The notes: generated by a model from the letters alone, not told the origin. Counted from the first letter of the stretch, positions 8,546 through 18,420 are shown. The stretch is DNA of 64,000 nt from Bog-159 sp963709155 (GCA_963709155.1 CAVPVD010000009.1:124001-188000); one strand, 5' to 3'. A program made the numbers and translations.

Positions 8546-10720
8546 ATGGGATGCGTTAGGGTTGCAGCGGGAGTCTGCTTCATTGCGTTTTCATCCGCCG
8601 CTCAGGTAAATGTTCTCACTTACAAAAACGATAATGCGCGCACGGGGCAAAACCTGAACGAGCCGCTGCTTTCGCCGGCTAATGTAAATGCCGCGCAGTT
8701 CGGGCGCCGCTACGTCCGCCCGGTCGACGGGTACCTCTATGCGCAGCCGCTTTATATGGCGGCGGTTCCCATGGCCGACGGCAACCTGCACGATATTATC
8801 GTGCTGGCCACGGCGCACGACAGCGTCTATGCGTTCGATGCGGACTCTAACGCGGGCGCCAACGGCACGCCGCTTTGGCAGGTCAGCTTCATCGACCCCA
8901 ACAACGGCGTAACGACCGTCCCCTACCAGGACGTGAACTGCGTAGCCATCAATCCGGAATTGGGCATCATGGGAACGCCGGTCATCGACCCGGCGACATA
9001 TACCGTTTACTTGGTCGCATTTACAAAAGAAACCGGCGCGGACGGAGTGGCCCGCTACGTCCACCGCCTGCATGCGCTCGATGTCCGCAGCGGCCAGGAA
9101 CGGGCGGCCAGTCCGGTGGAAATCCAGGCTACCGCGACCGGCACGGGAGACGGCGGCGCCACTCTTACCTTCGTCCCCGCCGATTACAAGCAGCGCGCGG
9201 CCTTGCTGCTGGCGAACGGACTGGTGTACACCTCATGGTCTTCGCACTGCGACAACGGCAACTATCATGGCTGGATCATCGGTTACACGGAAGACACGCT
9301 CGCACAAGCCGCGGTATTCGTCACGACGCCGAACAGTACCGGCGCCTCGTTCTGGAACGCGGGCGCGGGGCCATCCGCCGATACGAACGGCAACCTCTTC
9401 GTGGTTTCCGCAAACGGAGAATTCGACCAGACGGAGTTTCCGCCCGATGTGGCCGACAGTGTGATCCGCCTGTTGCCGGAGAACGGCCTCACCCTCAGTG
9501 ACTATTTCACACCCTTCAACCAGGCGCTGTTACAGGATCTGGATCTCGACCTGGGATCGTCCGGTGCGCTCCTGCTGCCGCCGGAAGTGGGTAGCCCGAA
9601 GCATCCCAATCTTCTCGTCACCGCGGGCAAGGAAGGCCGCATCTATTTACTCGATCGCGACCGGCTGGGGGAATACAACGGCGCGTTCGATGAAGGCGCG
9701 CTGCAGACCATTACGCTCAACAGTTCGGGAGCCTTCGGGTCGGCGGCCTATTTTTCGGGCCAGGTGTATTTCTCGGCGGGATCGGACCAATTGCGCGCGT
9801 TCGGCATCGCCAGCGCCGTGCTTTCCGCGGACCCGGTTTCGAGCTCCCCCGAAACGATGGCGAATCCCGGCTCTTCACCCACCATCTCCGCTTATGGCTC
9901 GCAAAATGGCATCGTGTGGGCCTACGGACTTGGCGATTCCGGCGCCGTCCTGCACGCTTTTGACGCAACGGATGTATCGCAGGAGCTTTACAACGATACG
10001 ATCGGCGACTACACCGAGTTCGCGGTGCCTACCGTGGCGGACGGCAAGGTGTACGTCGGCGCGCTGAACAATCTACTGGTTTATGGTCTGCTGCCGCCGG
10101 TTGCGGGCACGGTCGCGGCCGTGGTGAATTCCGCTTCGTTCAACTCGTCCATCGCCGCCGGATCGTTGATTTCGATTTACGGTTCGAATCTCGCGCAAGG
10201 CACGGCTTCCGCCGCCAGTATTCCTCTTCCGGTTTCGCTGGCCGATACCTCGCTGACCGTCAATGGCGTGCGCGCGCCCCTGCTGTATGTAAGCCCCACC
10301 CAGATCAACGCCCAGGCCCCGCCGCAGATCGGGGCCGGATCTGCCATGCTTGTTTTGACCACCTCGGGAACCGCGACCTCGAGTTCCTTTACCGTGGCCG
10401 CCGCGGCGCCGCAAATCTTTGTCGCCAGCGCCACCCGTATCCTGGCGCTGAATCAGGATGGGACCGTGAACAGCGCCGCCCAGCCTGCGCCCAGCGGGAG
10501 CGTCATCACCATCTTCGTAACCGGGCAGGGCGCCATGGCTTCGCCGGGCGCCTCCATCGGCGGCCTTCCGGCGGCGATGCCCTACTGCGGTCCCGCGCCC
10601 GGTACCGTGGGCGTCGGCCAGATCAACATGCAGGTGCCGCCCCTGCCGCCTGGCGATTATCCGCTGCAGGTCACGCTGAATGGAATGGCCAGCAACAGCG
10701 GGATTCTTTCGGTTGACTGA
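8546..10720 (+). CDS. Secreted PQQ-type beta-propeller protein with TIGR03437 C-terminal domain
   Basis: I chose ATG 8546 because MGCVRVAAGVCFIAFSSAAQ is a good signal peptide; the open frame extends further upstream without one. The mature part (LTYKNDNARTGQN, then blades such as VLATAHDSVYAFDAD and LLVTAGKEGRIYLLDRD) is a pyrrolo-quinoline-quinone-like propeller. From about residue 525 it carries the Solibacter C-terminal Ig-like domain (VVNSASF, GSLISIYGSNLA, LLYVSPTQINAQAP, GDYPLQVTLNG). These proteins are exported and often very abundant as paralogues in Solibacter. No catalytic site is evident. A 54-bp piece of its coding sequence is duplicated at 14139-14192. Confidence 0.85.
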   Translation: MGCVRVAAGVCFIAFSSAAQVNVLTYKNDNARTGQNLNEPLLSPANVNAAQFGRRYVRPVDGYLYAQPLYMAAVPMADGNLHDIIVLATAHDSVYAFDADSNAGANGTPLWQVSFIDPNNGVTTVPYQDVNCVAINPELGIMGTPVIDPATYTVYLVAFTKETGADGVARYVHRLHALDVRSGQERAASPVEIQATATGTGDGGATLTFVPADYKQRAALLLANGLVYTSWSSHCDNGNYHGWIIGYTEDTLAQAAVFVTTPNSTGASFWNAGAGPSADTNGNLFVVSANGEFDQTEFPPDVADSVIRLLPENGLTLSDYFTPFNQALLQDLDLDLGSSGALLLPPEVGSPKHPNLLVTAGKEGRIYLLDRDRLGEYNGAFDEGALQTITLNSSGAFGSAAYFSGQVYFSAGSDQLRAFGIASAVLSADPVSSSPETMANPGSSPTISAYGSQNGIVWAYGLGDSGAVLHAFDATDVSQELYNDTIGDYTEFAVPTVADGKVYVGALNNLLVYGLLPPVAGTVAAVVNSASFNSSIAAGSLISIYGSNLAQGTASAASIPLPVSLADTSLTVNGVRAPLLYVSPTQINAQAPPQIGAGSAMLVLTTSGTATSSSFTVAAAAPQIFVASATRILALNQDGTVNSAAQPAPSGSVITIFVTGQGAMASPGASIGGLPAAMPYCGPAPGTVGVGQINMQVPPLPPGDYPLQVTLNGMASNSGILSVD

Positions 10721-10760
10721 CAGCGAAACGTCCATATTGAAAGGGTCTATATTGAAGTGG

Positions 10761-11537
10761 ATGACGGGCGACATCGTAAGCCACTTCTACGACGAGTTCG
10801 CGTCGCATTACCACCTCATTTTCGATGACTGGGACGCCTCCATGACGCGCCAGGCAGCGGCCATCAGCTCGATTCTTCAGCGCGAGCGCGCGAGCGGCGT
10901 CGGCCTAAACGTTCTCGACTGCACCTGTGGAATCGGCACCCAGTCCCTCGGATTAGCAAAGCTCGGTTATCGCGTCACGGGATCGGATCTGAGCGCCGCC
11001 GCCGTGCAGCGCGCACGCGCGGAAGCCGCCGCGCGCCAGCTCAACATACCGTTCTACGTGGCAGACGTGCGACGGCTCGACGAGCTTCCGATCGGTGATT
11101 TCGACGCGGTGATCTCGATGGACAACGCTTTGCCCCACCTTCTTTCCGATGCGGATCTGGCGGAAGGCGCGCGCCAGATGCGTGCCAAGCTCCGCCCGGG
11201 AGGGACGCTGGTCGCGAGCATTCGCGATTACGATGCGCTGGCCCGGAAGCGCCCGGCCGTGCAAGGTCCCGCATTTTATTCGGACTCGGGGCAGCGCCGG
11301 ATCATCCTGCAAGTGTGGGATTGGGAGGACGACCGCCGGTATACGTTTCATCTCTACATCACCCGTGAAACGCCTTCGGGGTGGAGCAACTTCCACGGCG
11401 CCTCTGTCTATCGTGCAGTCCTGCGCGATGAAATCACCGCAATCCTGGCTTCGAGTGGCTTCGCCAACATCCGTTGGCAGTTCCCGAACGAAAGCGGTTT
11501 ATACCTGCCGACCGTAATCGCCACGGCGATCTGCTGA
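10761..11537 (+). CDS. Class I SAM-dependent methyltransferase
   Basis: A 258-residue protein starting MTGDIVSHFYDEFASHYH. The SAM-binding motif I is VLDCTCGIGTQSLGLAKLG, followed by the acidic residue of motif II in VTGSDLS, and motif IV FDAVISMDNALPHLL. The C-terminal half carries FYSDSGQRRIILQVWDWED, typical of small-molecule methyltransferases of the Methyltransf_25/11 group. The start at 10761 follows GAAGTGG and avoids overlap with the upstream gene's tail, which the longer frame would require. The substrate cannot be inferred. Confidence 0.85.
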   Translation: MTGDIVSHFYDEFASHYHLIFDDWDASMTRQAAAISSILQRERASGVGLNVLDCTCGIGTQSLGLAKLGYRVTGSDLSAAAVQRARAEAAARQLNIPFYVADVRRLDELPIGDFDAVISMDNALPHLLSDADLAEGARQMRAKLRPGGTLVASIRDYDALARKRPAVQGPAFYSDSGQRRIILQVWDWEDDRRYTFHLYITRETPSGWSNFHGASVYRAVLRDEITAILASSGFANIRWQFPNESGLYLPTVIATAIC

Positions 11538-11679
11538 TTCTTGAATCCGCCTGGCCGGCAAGTCGACTCGTACCCTGTCTCCCGAACGGCATGGGCGGCT
11601 TCCAGCGGACATTCGGTGGGCGCTCCTGCTGGCATACAATGGAGCCTCAAATCGACGTCGAGCCAGACCTGCTCGCTCT

Positions 11680-14050
11680 ATGGAAACAAAGCCGAATCCG
11701 GATGAAGGCAATACCGGCGAGACCCAGTCTGAGGCCGAGACGCAGTACGATGAGGCCCTGCGGAGCCCGGAAGCCCGCGCGCGTTCCAAACCTGGCCCGA
11801 GACAAGTAGGCGACTTCCGGCTGGGACGGCTGCTCGGCCGGGGAGGAATGGGGGCGGTCTATGTAGCCTATGAGCAGTCCATGCGCCGGACCGTGGCGCT
11901 CAAGATCCTGGATTCCGGTATCGATCCTTCCGCCAACGAGGTATCGCGGTTCGAGCGCGAGGCCTGGATCGCCGGACGGCTCAATCACCCCAACATCGTT
12001 AAGGCGCTCAGCCAGGGCGAGGAGTCCGGAACTCGCTATATGGCGATGGAGCTGATCGATGGCTGCTCTTTGGCCGGAGAAATCCGTTCGACAAAAGACG
12101 ACGCATCCCGCCAGCCTTCCGATGCGAAGTGGCAAAGCGCCCGCATACGCAAAATGGTCACTCTGTTTGTGAGCGTCGCGAACGCCTTGCAGCACGTTCA
12201 CGAAAACGGAATCATTCATCGGGATATCAAGCCCCAAAACTTACTGCTGACTAAGGATGAAAGCCGTCTTTTCCTGACCGACTTCGGCCTGGCGCGCGAC
12301 GAACAAGCCAGCCAGTTAACCCGCCGCGGCGATTTTCTGGGTACGATCCGCTATATGTCGCCGGAGCAGTTACTCGCACAAAGGGCGCAAGTGGATCGTC
12401 GCACCGACATCTGGTCTTTAGGCGTGTCGTTGTACGAAGCGGTGACGTTGGATGTGCCATACTCGGGCGCCAGCGAGGAAGCCTATATCACCGCAATCAG
12501 CATGCGCCAGCCTTTACCTGCCAGCGCAAGGAATCCGTCGGTCCCGCGAGATCTGGAAACAGTTTTGATGAAGTGTCTGGAGCGGGATCCGGAACGCCGG
12601 TATAGTTCAGCGGCGGAATTGAGCGCTGACCTGCAGCGTTTCGTACGCGACGCCGGTTCTAGCCCGGCGCCCCGGGCTGACGGTGAAGCTCAGGAGGGCC
12701 GTCAAACGGCATCGCACGGGCATTACGGTCGCCATCGTTTCGGCGGTACTCGCGCTGTCCCTGCTGGTAGTGCTGGTTCGCTGGCAAAGATTGCGGGCCG
12801 AGGATGGACGGATTCGCTGGGTTCTGCAACAAATGATATCCAGCAATGCCGATCCCGTGAAGCTGGATCCGGCCTGGGAACACTTAGAGCAGAGGCTGGC
12901 ATCCCGATCGAAGCAGAATCCGGACGGCGATTTGGCCCTACTGGCGAATCGGGCGGGAATTCAACCGGTTTTTCTCTTGCCCTCCTTCGGACTCATCTCG
13001 AATAGCCCGGAACTTTGGTGGGGTTCGGAGACGCACTGGCCGTTGGACCCGCGATATCTCTACCTGCTGGACTTCGAGGCGAGCCTTGATGGAGGCTCCT
13101 GGGCACCAATAGGTTCGGCCGTTTTCAAGGCTGGAAGCGCCTCGACGAGCGTGACCCTGGAGCAACTATTCGGCAGGCTCAGCCAGGCGCCGCATCGTGT
13201 CGTTCTACGAACGACGATCAGGTTCCTCGACGCCGGCGCCGTTGCACCTCAAACCTATAAGCAGATATTCGATTCCAAGAAGTTTCGCGCGGATGGGCCG
13301 GCGTTCATCAGGGGGGCTTTCCAGGGGACGTGGCCGAATCTGAGAAAGACGGAGATCGTCCGGTTCACGGAGACGCGATCGTCTGAAACCAAGGCCATCA
13401 ACCTTTATGATCGTTATCCCCCCGAATTCCCGAATCAGATGGCGGCATTTCCGAACGGGAAGACCGTCGAATCGTACTTCGCTCCGAACCGGGTTCAGAT
13501 TATACGTTTGAGGTTGTCCGGCGGCAGCGGTCCAGGAATCGCGTTTGCATGGCCCTCGGGGCCCGGACAAAGGACCCATTGCATGAGCGCGGACGCGGTT
13601 CCAGCCGATCGGGTGGCTGCGATGGAGTTGTCCGGCCGAATGGATCCACAGATTCCAATTCCACTGGCGGCCAATGCGGAATTGCACGTGGAAGGATCCG
13701 ATACGGCACTGCTGGCCTTTCCATTTGTCTTAGGTGAAACATACTCGAATGCGTGGTCGGGCGACAGATTTGAGGCAATCTCGACCGATGTGGGCACCTC
13801 GGCTGACTCGAACCGAGCGCGATACTATTTCAATCGGACACGCGGTGCCGCCGCGCGAAGCGGTCTGCTGGAAGGGTTGGCCGGCCAAACGGCAAGCGGA
13901 CACTTGATTCTGAAGCCTTCACGCACGGTGGCGTTGGGAACGCAGTCGTTCGAGAGATATTTCGGACAGCCTGTGTCGATACGGGTGAAGATCGAGATCG
14001 CTACCGTGGAAGCCAAGTGGATAGAGCTCAAAGACTGCCCTGCCCAGTAG
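11680..14050 (+). pseudogene. Membrane Ser/Thr protein kinase with C-terminal sensor part, one frameshift
   Basis: The first frame encodes a complete PknB-like kinase: glycine loop GRGGMGAVY (54-62), VALK Lys75, catalytic HRDIKPQN (180-187), DFG (201-203) and APE-region MSPEQLL. After DLQRFVRD (about 12645) sense is lost. A second frame continues with PVLARRPGLTVKLRRAVKRH, a membrane segment VAIVSAVLALSLLVVLV, and about 410 residues of unknown extracytoplasmic sequence ending at 14050. Dropping one base around 12640-12655 joins them into a typical kinase-TM-sensor protein of about 790 residues. Kinase residues are intact, so the break is recent or a sequence error. Confidence 0.8.
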
Positions 14051-14564
14051 CCTTCCGCGCGGGACCCGCTCACCGAGGATGGCGCGCTGTGGCAACTCGC
14101 ATGCCACGAAACCGGCAGCCGCGACTCATCCGTTGCCACGTGGCCGCCGCGGCGCCGCAAATCTTTGTCGCCAGCGCCACCCGTATCCTGGCCTAGTCAT
14201 CTCTTCATCAATTCCCAGCCCGAGGATCAGTAGACAGCGCCCTTGCCCGTGCCCGCTTCCCCGGCGTCCCGCCGCGCGACGCGGCCATCGCGGTGGCGCG
14301 AGACTCCGAAACAAAGCCTCGACCGGCCGCGCGAGCAGCAGAGGAGGGATTTACCATCGTGCCGACTCAATAGGAGGGTAGGCCGTACATGGCGCACACT
14401 CGGCAGTGGCCCGCACTTTTGGGATAACGAGTCCCACAGGGCGGGAACCCTTCAGTTCTGGTCATGGCCGCGCAGTCCTCTCTCGGAGCGCTGGTACGTC
14501 AATTTCTCGCCTCACGGTTCCTAACAGCCAACCCGTTCGGCAGCATAGCGCACATGGCTCCCGG
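14051..14564. other. Gene-free stretch with short duplications
   Basis: No convincing reading frame. It holds a 54-bp exact copy of coding sequence from the propeller gene (14139-14192) and the first of two copies of a 22-bp repeat (14525-14546). The rest shows nothing I can assign. Confidence 0.5.
14139..14192 (+). repeat. 54-bp exact duplicate of part of the TIGR03437 domain gene
   Basis: Bases 14139-14192 match 10393-10446 exactly and in the same orientation. The source encodes the segment around APQIFVASATRIL of the secreted propeller protein. Outside the 54 bp the sequences differ at once, and here the segment runs into CTAG. No inverted ends or obvious target duplications mark the copied piece. 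Confidence 0.85.
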
Positions 14565-14601
14565 TCAGCGGAGGCATCTAGCCAACCCGTTCGGCAGCAT
14601 A
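14525..14601. repeat. Direct repeat of 22 bp, spacing 53 bp
   Basis: The core GCCAACCCGTTCGGCAGCAT occurs twice (from about 14526 and 14579). On the minus strand it encodes the MLPNGLA end of the cysteine-rich protein, and the second copy lies just past that gene's stop. This looks like a small tandem duplication of the 3' coding end. Confidence 0.7.
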
Positions 14602-14837
14602 ATACACGCGTGTTGCGGTGGGCATTTAACCAAAAGGACCCATTTCCCGTGATCGCAGATTTCGATCTCCTGCCCGTGGCATCGATATGTCCCATCCGTG
14701 CACGTCTTAGCGTGAGTCTGTCCCGCTACCAAGCTTGCCAGCACACCTCCTGTCAGAACCTTGCCCGCGAGCTTGAGCGCGTTCCTGCGCTCCGTGGGCG
14801 CCGCTAAAATCTTGGCGAGCTCGTCAAATACGATCAT
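14565..14837 (-). CDS. Small exported cysteine-rich protein
   Basis: A 90-residue protein starting MIVFDELAKILAAPTERRN. ERRNALKLAGKVLTGGVLAS resembles a twin-arginine or Sec signal followed by AGQTHAK. The mature 45 residues hold six cysteines in the pattern CTDGTYRC...EICDHGKW...KCPPQHACIM...ARC. This spacing recalls small chitin/carbohydrate-binding modules such as CBM19, but I cannot confirm it. The longer upstream frame (to 14924) lacks sense, so ATG 14837 is preferred. It has no clear operon partner. Confidence 0.55.
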   Translation of the reverse strand: MIVFDELAKILAAPTERRNALKLAGKVLTGGVLASLVAGQTHAKTCTDGTYRCHGQEIEICDHGKWVLLVKCPPQHACIMLPNGLARCLR

Positions 14838-15084
14838 CCCGAAATCATAACACCAGCCGCCGCGCGAGGTGCTGCTTGGCCCATGTTCGCTTCTCCGGTG
14901 GCGTCCACAAACTACCCGCCGCAAGATTCGTGGGCGTGTTCATCGCTTCGAGCGGCACCTGCAGCCCTGGCTTCAGTTAGCGTCCCGTCGCCGCTCGCGT
15001 CGCCCATCCGCCGGAATTGGGCGCTAATGGACAGCGAGGAAAAGAACTCAGCCACATCGATCGTTCTATTTTTGTGGATTTGAA

Positions 15085-15139
15085 TGGTGGGCCCGTGGCG
15101 ACTCGAACGCCAGACCTCTACCGTGTCAAGGTAGACTCT
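15085..15139 (-). tRNA. 3' half of tRNA-Val (GAC), truncated
   Basis: On the minus strand, 15134-15118 is a complete anticodon arm (CTACC-TTGACAC-GGTAG, anticodon GAC), 15112-15096 a complete T arm (TGGCG-TTCGAGT-CGCCA), and 15095-15085 the acceptor 3' strand CGGGCCC, discriminator A and encoded CCA. Upstream of the AGAGT at the 3' edge of the D arm the sequence no longer matches a tRNA, and the 5' acceptor strand is missing. A GGGCCCG heptamer at 15204-15210 could pair with the acceptor but is about 50 nt too far away. With the recombinase at 15566, this reads as the tRNA fragment left at one end of an integrated element. Confidence 0.75.
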
Positions 15140-15348
15140 GCGCCCAGGCGTGGGGAAACCAGGCCTTCCTCGCCGGCTCCGGACCCGCGATGGATTTCCT
15201 ATCCGGGCCCAAAAGGTGCTGAAAAAACGCGACTTACAGGTACCCAAGAACCGCGACGCTCTAATCGTGCCCCAAATACTCCTCCCGGGTCGTTTTGGAC
15301 CTCGCTCGACCTCAAGGAGCCCGCACCAAGCCCCGGCCTGCGGGCACT

Positions 15349-15569
15349 ACGCGTTAAAATAACACGAAAATAACGCGAGACAGAGAGCGCTCCGAGCCTC
15401 TGCCGCGCACGTCAACTCCGCTGACACTCACCGTATCTCTCATGCGGTCTGTAGCTTACAGGGATGCCGCGGCACGTTCTGTTGCCCTGGCAAGCGCCAA
15501 TCGCGGCAATCTGCTCTCGCGTTATCCCGCGTTATTTCTGGCGTTAAGCTCGCGTTATCTTCGCGTTAT
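15349..15569. other. Candidate recombinase arm-type sites (CGCGTTAT repeats)
   Basis: CGCGTTAT occurs at 15518-15525, 15528-15535, 15551-15558 and 15562-15569, with a degenerate copy GGCGTTAA at 15539-15546. The inverted form ATAACGCG stands at 15370-15377 and a partial GCGTTAAAATAAC at 15351. The repeats sit between the tRNA fragment and the recombinase stop codon, where phage- and island-type integrases usually bind their arm sites. The role is inferred from position. Confidence 0.5.
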
Positions 15570-16840
15570 TTTTGAGTGTTAACCCGGCACTTGCGGGCCT
15601 GCGCCAGTTTCTCCTGCAACCGCTGGGTCAGCTCTTCTTGCCGCCGCAACTGCACCACCGTGTACTCCCCCGTCATCTTGCTGTTGGCGTGGCCGGCGAT
15701 CTGGCTGGCTTCGATACTGCTCCCTCCCACCTCTTGCCGCCAAGTGATGTTGGCCCGCCGTAGCGTGTGTAGCCCCAGTCCCGCAAAGTCGCACCCCTCC
15801 ACTGCCGCCGCCAGTTTCAACGCCTTGCGCACCCCGGAGTCCCACATCGGCCGCGTCCCATCCTGCTGCTGCGGAAATACCCAGCCCTCTGCGCCGCGCT
15901 CCTCCAGCCCCCCGATCCAGCGCCGGTAGCGCTCGTGCAGCGTCCCCAGCGCCAGGGTCCGCCGACTCCGCGCCGTCTTGGGCTCGTCTATGTCACCCCG
16001 CCAGTGACGTTGCTCGATGCGTACGCAACCCAACTGCAGATCCACATGCTCAATGCGCAATCCGGTGACCTCCGATATCCGTGCTCCGGTCTCCAGGCAG
16101 GTCTGGCTGATCAGCAAGACCGGATCGCGCAAGTGCGCTAGCACCCGCATGGTTTGCTCCGGACTCAGGATGCGCTTCTGCCGCACCTCCCACTTGCGCG
16201 GCAGCCGGACCCGATGCATCGGGTTAGCGAAGCTGTCGGGCACTAATTCCCACTCCTGGGCCTTGGTGAAAATCCCGCTCATCAGGTTACGCAGGTCCGC
16301 CATCATATACCAGGATTGGCCTTCCTCCTGTAGCCAGTCCAGCACCGCCTTGGCCCGGAACTCATGGACCAAGGTGTCGCGCCAACGGGGCAAGATGTGG
16401 TTTTGGAGATGCCGGATGTACTTGGAGCGGGTCGAGGCGGCCACCAATGCGCGGCCGCCACCCTGGCCTTCCACGAAATCGCGGCGCCAGACAGTGGCTA
16501 ATTGGCCAAAGGTCAGATCGGTGGCTCGCGCGGGGCTTGCGGGTACACAGGCGCTCGCGGCAAGTAGGGGCGGGGCTTGCAGTTCGGCCATAAAGCGGTC
16601 GCGGGCGGCTTCGGCTTGCCGTCTACTCAGGGCGTAGCGTCCCTGGCTGGGCGCAAGGATATGGCGCTTACGGGTAGTCTTGACAGCACCATTGAGGAGG
16701 ACTTGCTCCTCCCGGTATCGGAAGAACCAGTAAGGCGCGCCGCGGTCCAGGCATTCCTGAACCATGGGGCGTTGGAAGGGTGTCGTCGGCAAAGTGAACC
16801 TCCGGTCGGCCCATGAATGTACCTCGTTAGGGGCACGCAC
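15566..16840 (-). CDS. Tyrosine recombinase (integrase)
   Basis: A 424-residue phage-type integrase. There is an N-terminal SAM-like/core-binding region (about 110-215), then the catalytic domain: Arg I in ETGARISEVTGL (about residue 250), the HxxR box HTLRRANITW (His358, Arg361), His384 in AGHANSKMTGEY and the nucleophile Tyr393. All catalytic positions are present and the frame is intact, so it may be active. It points toward the tRNA-Val fragment at 15085-15139 with CGCGTTAT repeats between them. It probably catalyses integration and excision of the island lying to its right; the far end of that island was not found in the window. Confidence 0.85.
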   Translation of the reverse strand: MRAPNEVHSWADRRFTLPTTPFQRPMVQECLDRGAPYWFFRYREEQVLLNGAVKTTRKRHILAPSQGRYALSRRQAEAARDRFMAELQAPPLLAASACVPASPARATDLTFGQLATVWRRDFVEGQGGGRALVAASTRSKYIRHLQNHILPRWRDTLVHEFRAKAVLDWLQEEGQSWYMMADLRNLMSGIFTKAQEWELVPDSFANPMHRVRLPRKWEVRQKRILSPEQTMRVLAHLRDPVLLISQTCLETGARISEVTGLRIEHVDLQLGCVRIEQRHWRGDIDEPKTARSRRTLALGTLHERYRRWIGGLEERGAEGWVFPQQQDGTRPMWDSGVRKALKLAAAVEGCDFAGLGLHTLRRANITWRQEVGGSSIEASQIAGHANSKMTGEYTVVQLRRQEELTQRLQEKLAQARKCRVNTQK

Positions 16841-16868
16841 CGCAAGTTGCGGAGCCGCCCGGTGTCAA

Positions 16869-16911
16869 GGCAAAGTAGAAATGTCGTCCTCCTGGCAAAA
16901 TAGAAATGTCG
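16869..16911. repeat. Pair of 18-bp direct repeats, probable IS end remnant
   Basis: GGCAAAGTAGAAATGTCG (16869-16886) and GGCAAAATAGAAATGTCG (16894-16911) differ by one base. Multiple repeats of this kind occur at transposase-binding ends of IS21- or IS481-like elements, but no transposase gene of those families is adjacent, so I read it as a leftover end. The rest of 16841-17142 holds only the left end of the IS256 remnant. Confidence 0.4.
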
Positions 16912-17090
16912 CCTTCAGCCCTGGTCTCCTGGAAGTGCATGTTAATCTGCGGGTGCCGGTCAAGCGGAGACGGGCTCTGCTGTCGAGCAACCCGATCGAG
17001 GAATAGCCGGCCGGAACTCATCTGCGGACGATGAGATGGAGCGTGTTCCTCCCGGCACGTTCTGCTACCTGGGCTCGGGGCCGACCATGA

Positions 17091-17519
17091 GGGTGTAAAA
17101 CAGTCTGTGTAAACGTTCTCCGCATCAAATAAGGAGAACGGAATGGAAATCAAGAAAGAACTAATCGACGAGTTGCTGAAGAACTACCGAAAGCCGGAAG
17201 ACGTAATCGGCGAGAACGGCCTACTGAAGCAACTGACCAAGGCTGTGTTGGAGCGCGCGATGGACGCGGAGCTGACACATCACCTGGGATACGAGAAGAG
17301 TGATCCGGCAGGGTACAACAGCGGAAATTCTAGGAACGGCACGACTTCCAAGACGCTGAAGGGGGACTTTGGCGAGTTGGAGATCGAGACGCCGCGGGAC
17401 CGCAACGGCAGCTTCGAGCCGCAGATGGTGAAGAAGCACCAAACGCGGTGGGATGGCTTCGATGACAAGATCCTGTCGATGTATGCGCGGGGGATGACTA
17501 CCCGGGAGATCCAGGGACG
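17091..17519 (+). pseudogene. IS256-family (mutator) transposase, N-terminal fragment
   Basis: From ATG 17143, after AAGGAGAACGGA, the frame reads MEIKKELIDELLKNYRKPED, HHLGYEKSDPAGYNSGNSR and ETPRDRNGSFEPQMVKKHQ, the classic start of IS256-type transposases. Those are about 400 residues long, but here homology stops after TTREIQG (about 126 residues, near 17519). The DDE catalytic core is absent. The left IS end (GGGTGTAAAACAGTCTGTG) begins near 17091. Beyond 17519 the frame only reads antisense through the neighbouring HAF gene. The element is dead and its right part is deleted. Confidence 0.85.
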
Positions 17520-18320
17520 AGTGCCCTGGAAGGAGCCGACGCCTGCGCCAGGAGCATCGAATGTAGTCATGGCGCCGCTGGCGGCACGCAGGAAGCCGTG
17601 CCAAGCAAGGTTCGCGTCAAGGTACGCGCCCGTGATAACCCCGGCGGTGTTGATGCTGAAGGCGGAGGTGCCCTGGCCGGTCCCCGTGCCCGCACCCGGA
17701 GCGTCGAACCTGGTTACGGCGCCACTGGCAGCGCGTACTAAGCCGCGGGATACCGCCTCCGCGTTATAGTAATACCCCGCGACGGTCCCGGCGGTGTTGA
17801 TGTCCGCTCCGAGGGTGCCTTGGTAGGCGCCAGTGCCTGCGCCGGAGGCATCGAAAGTGGTTATCGTGCCGTCGGCAGCCCGCAAGAAGCCGTGAAACGC
17901 AGTGTTCCCGTCAAGGTAATAACCCTCCACAGCGCCCGTCGTGTCGATCCCATTGGGGGTGGTGCCTTGGTTTGCTAGTGTGCCTGCGCCAGGTGCCTCG
18001 AACGTAGTTATATCACCGTCGGGAGCGCGCACGTAGCCATGGTTCACGGTGCCCGCGTCAGTGTACTGTCCCACGATGAACCTCTCATTGTTGATTTGGT
18101 AGGCGAAAGTGCCCTGCCTGGCGCCAGTGCCGGCGCCCGGAGCGTTGAACGTGGTGAAGGTGGGATTGACCGCCGTACGCGCCTCGGGATTGGCCAATTT
18201 CGTTGGCACGATGGGCGGCCGTGGGGGTCGTGTGAAGTCGGGTCCGGTTTGGCTCCAGGCAGAAGTAGCAAATAGCGCTAGCAGAGTGGCATAAGCGCGA
18301 TTCAGTTTTCGTGTTTGCAT
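17520..18320 (-). pseudogene. Secreted HAF-repeat protein, 3' end lost to the IS256 remnant
   Basis: Starts MQTRKLNRAYATLLALFATS, a signal peptide, followed by five or six repeats built as FDAPGAGTGxxQGTxxxxINTAGxVxGYYxDxxxxxHGFLRAADGxxTT, the TIGR02913-type extracellular HAF repeat. The sense sequence stops at GAGVGSFQGT (about 17520), exactly where the truncated IS256 transposase begins on the other strand, so the C-terminus was removed by that insertion or deletion. The remaining frame continues into transposon sequence. Its promoter region and first codons are duplicated at 24246-24396. Confidence 0.75.
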
Positions 18321-18420
18321 TTAGATCCTCTTTCCTATGCTGAGATTTGTCTCGCTGGCCGGGGCGTGCGGGAACTGTTAACTTTCCGGCCTACGTTGGA
18401 TAGTGAAGAAAAACCATCCG
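18266..18420 (-). repeat. Duplicated promoter/5' region, copy 1
   Basis: About 150 bp covering the first 18 codons and the upstream region of the HAF gene is nearly identical to 24246-24396 and in the same orientation. Differences are a few substitutions and a 9-bp difference near GGGGCGTG. The shared part includes GTTTGCATTTAGATCCTCTT and the block around GGATAGTGAAGAAAAACC. Confidence 0.8.

Noticed and set aside
15085..15210. A complete tRNA-Val with an insertion in the D arm, using GGGCCCG at 15204-15210 as 5' acceptor
   Set aside because: It would need about 50 extra nucleotides in the D region, unknown for bacterial tRNAs, and GGGCCC is self-complementary and likely by chance in GC-rich DNA.
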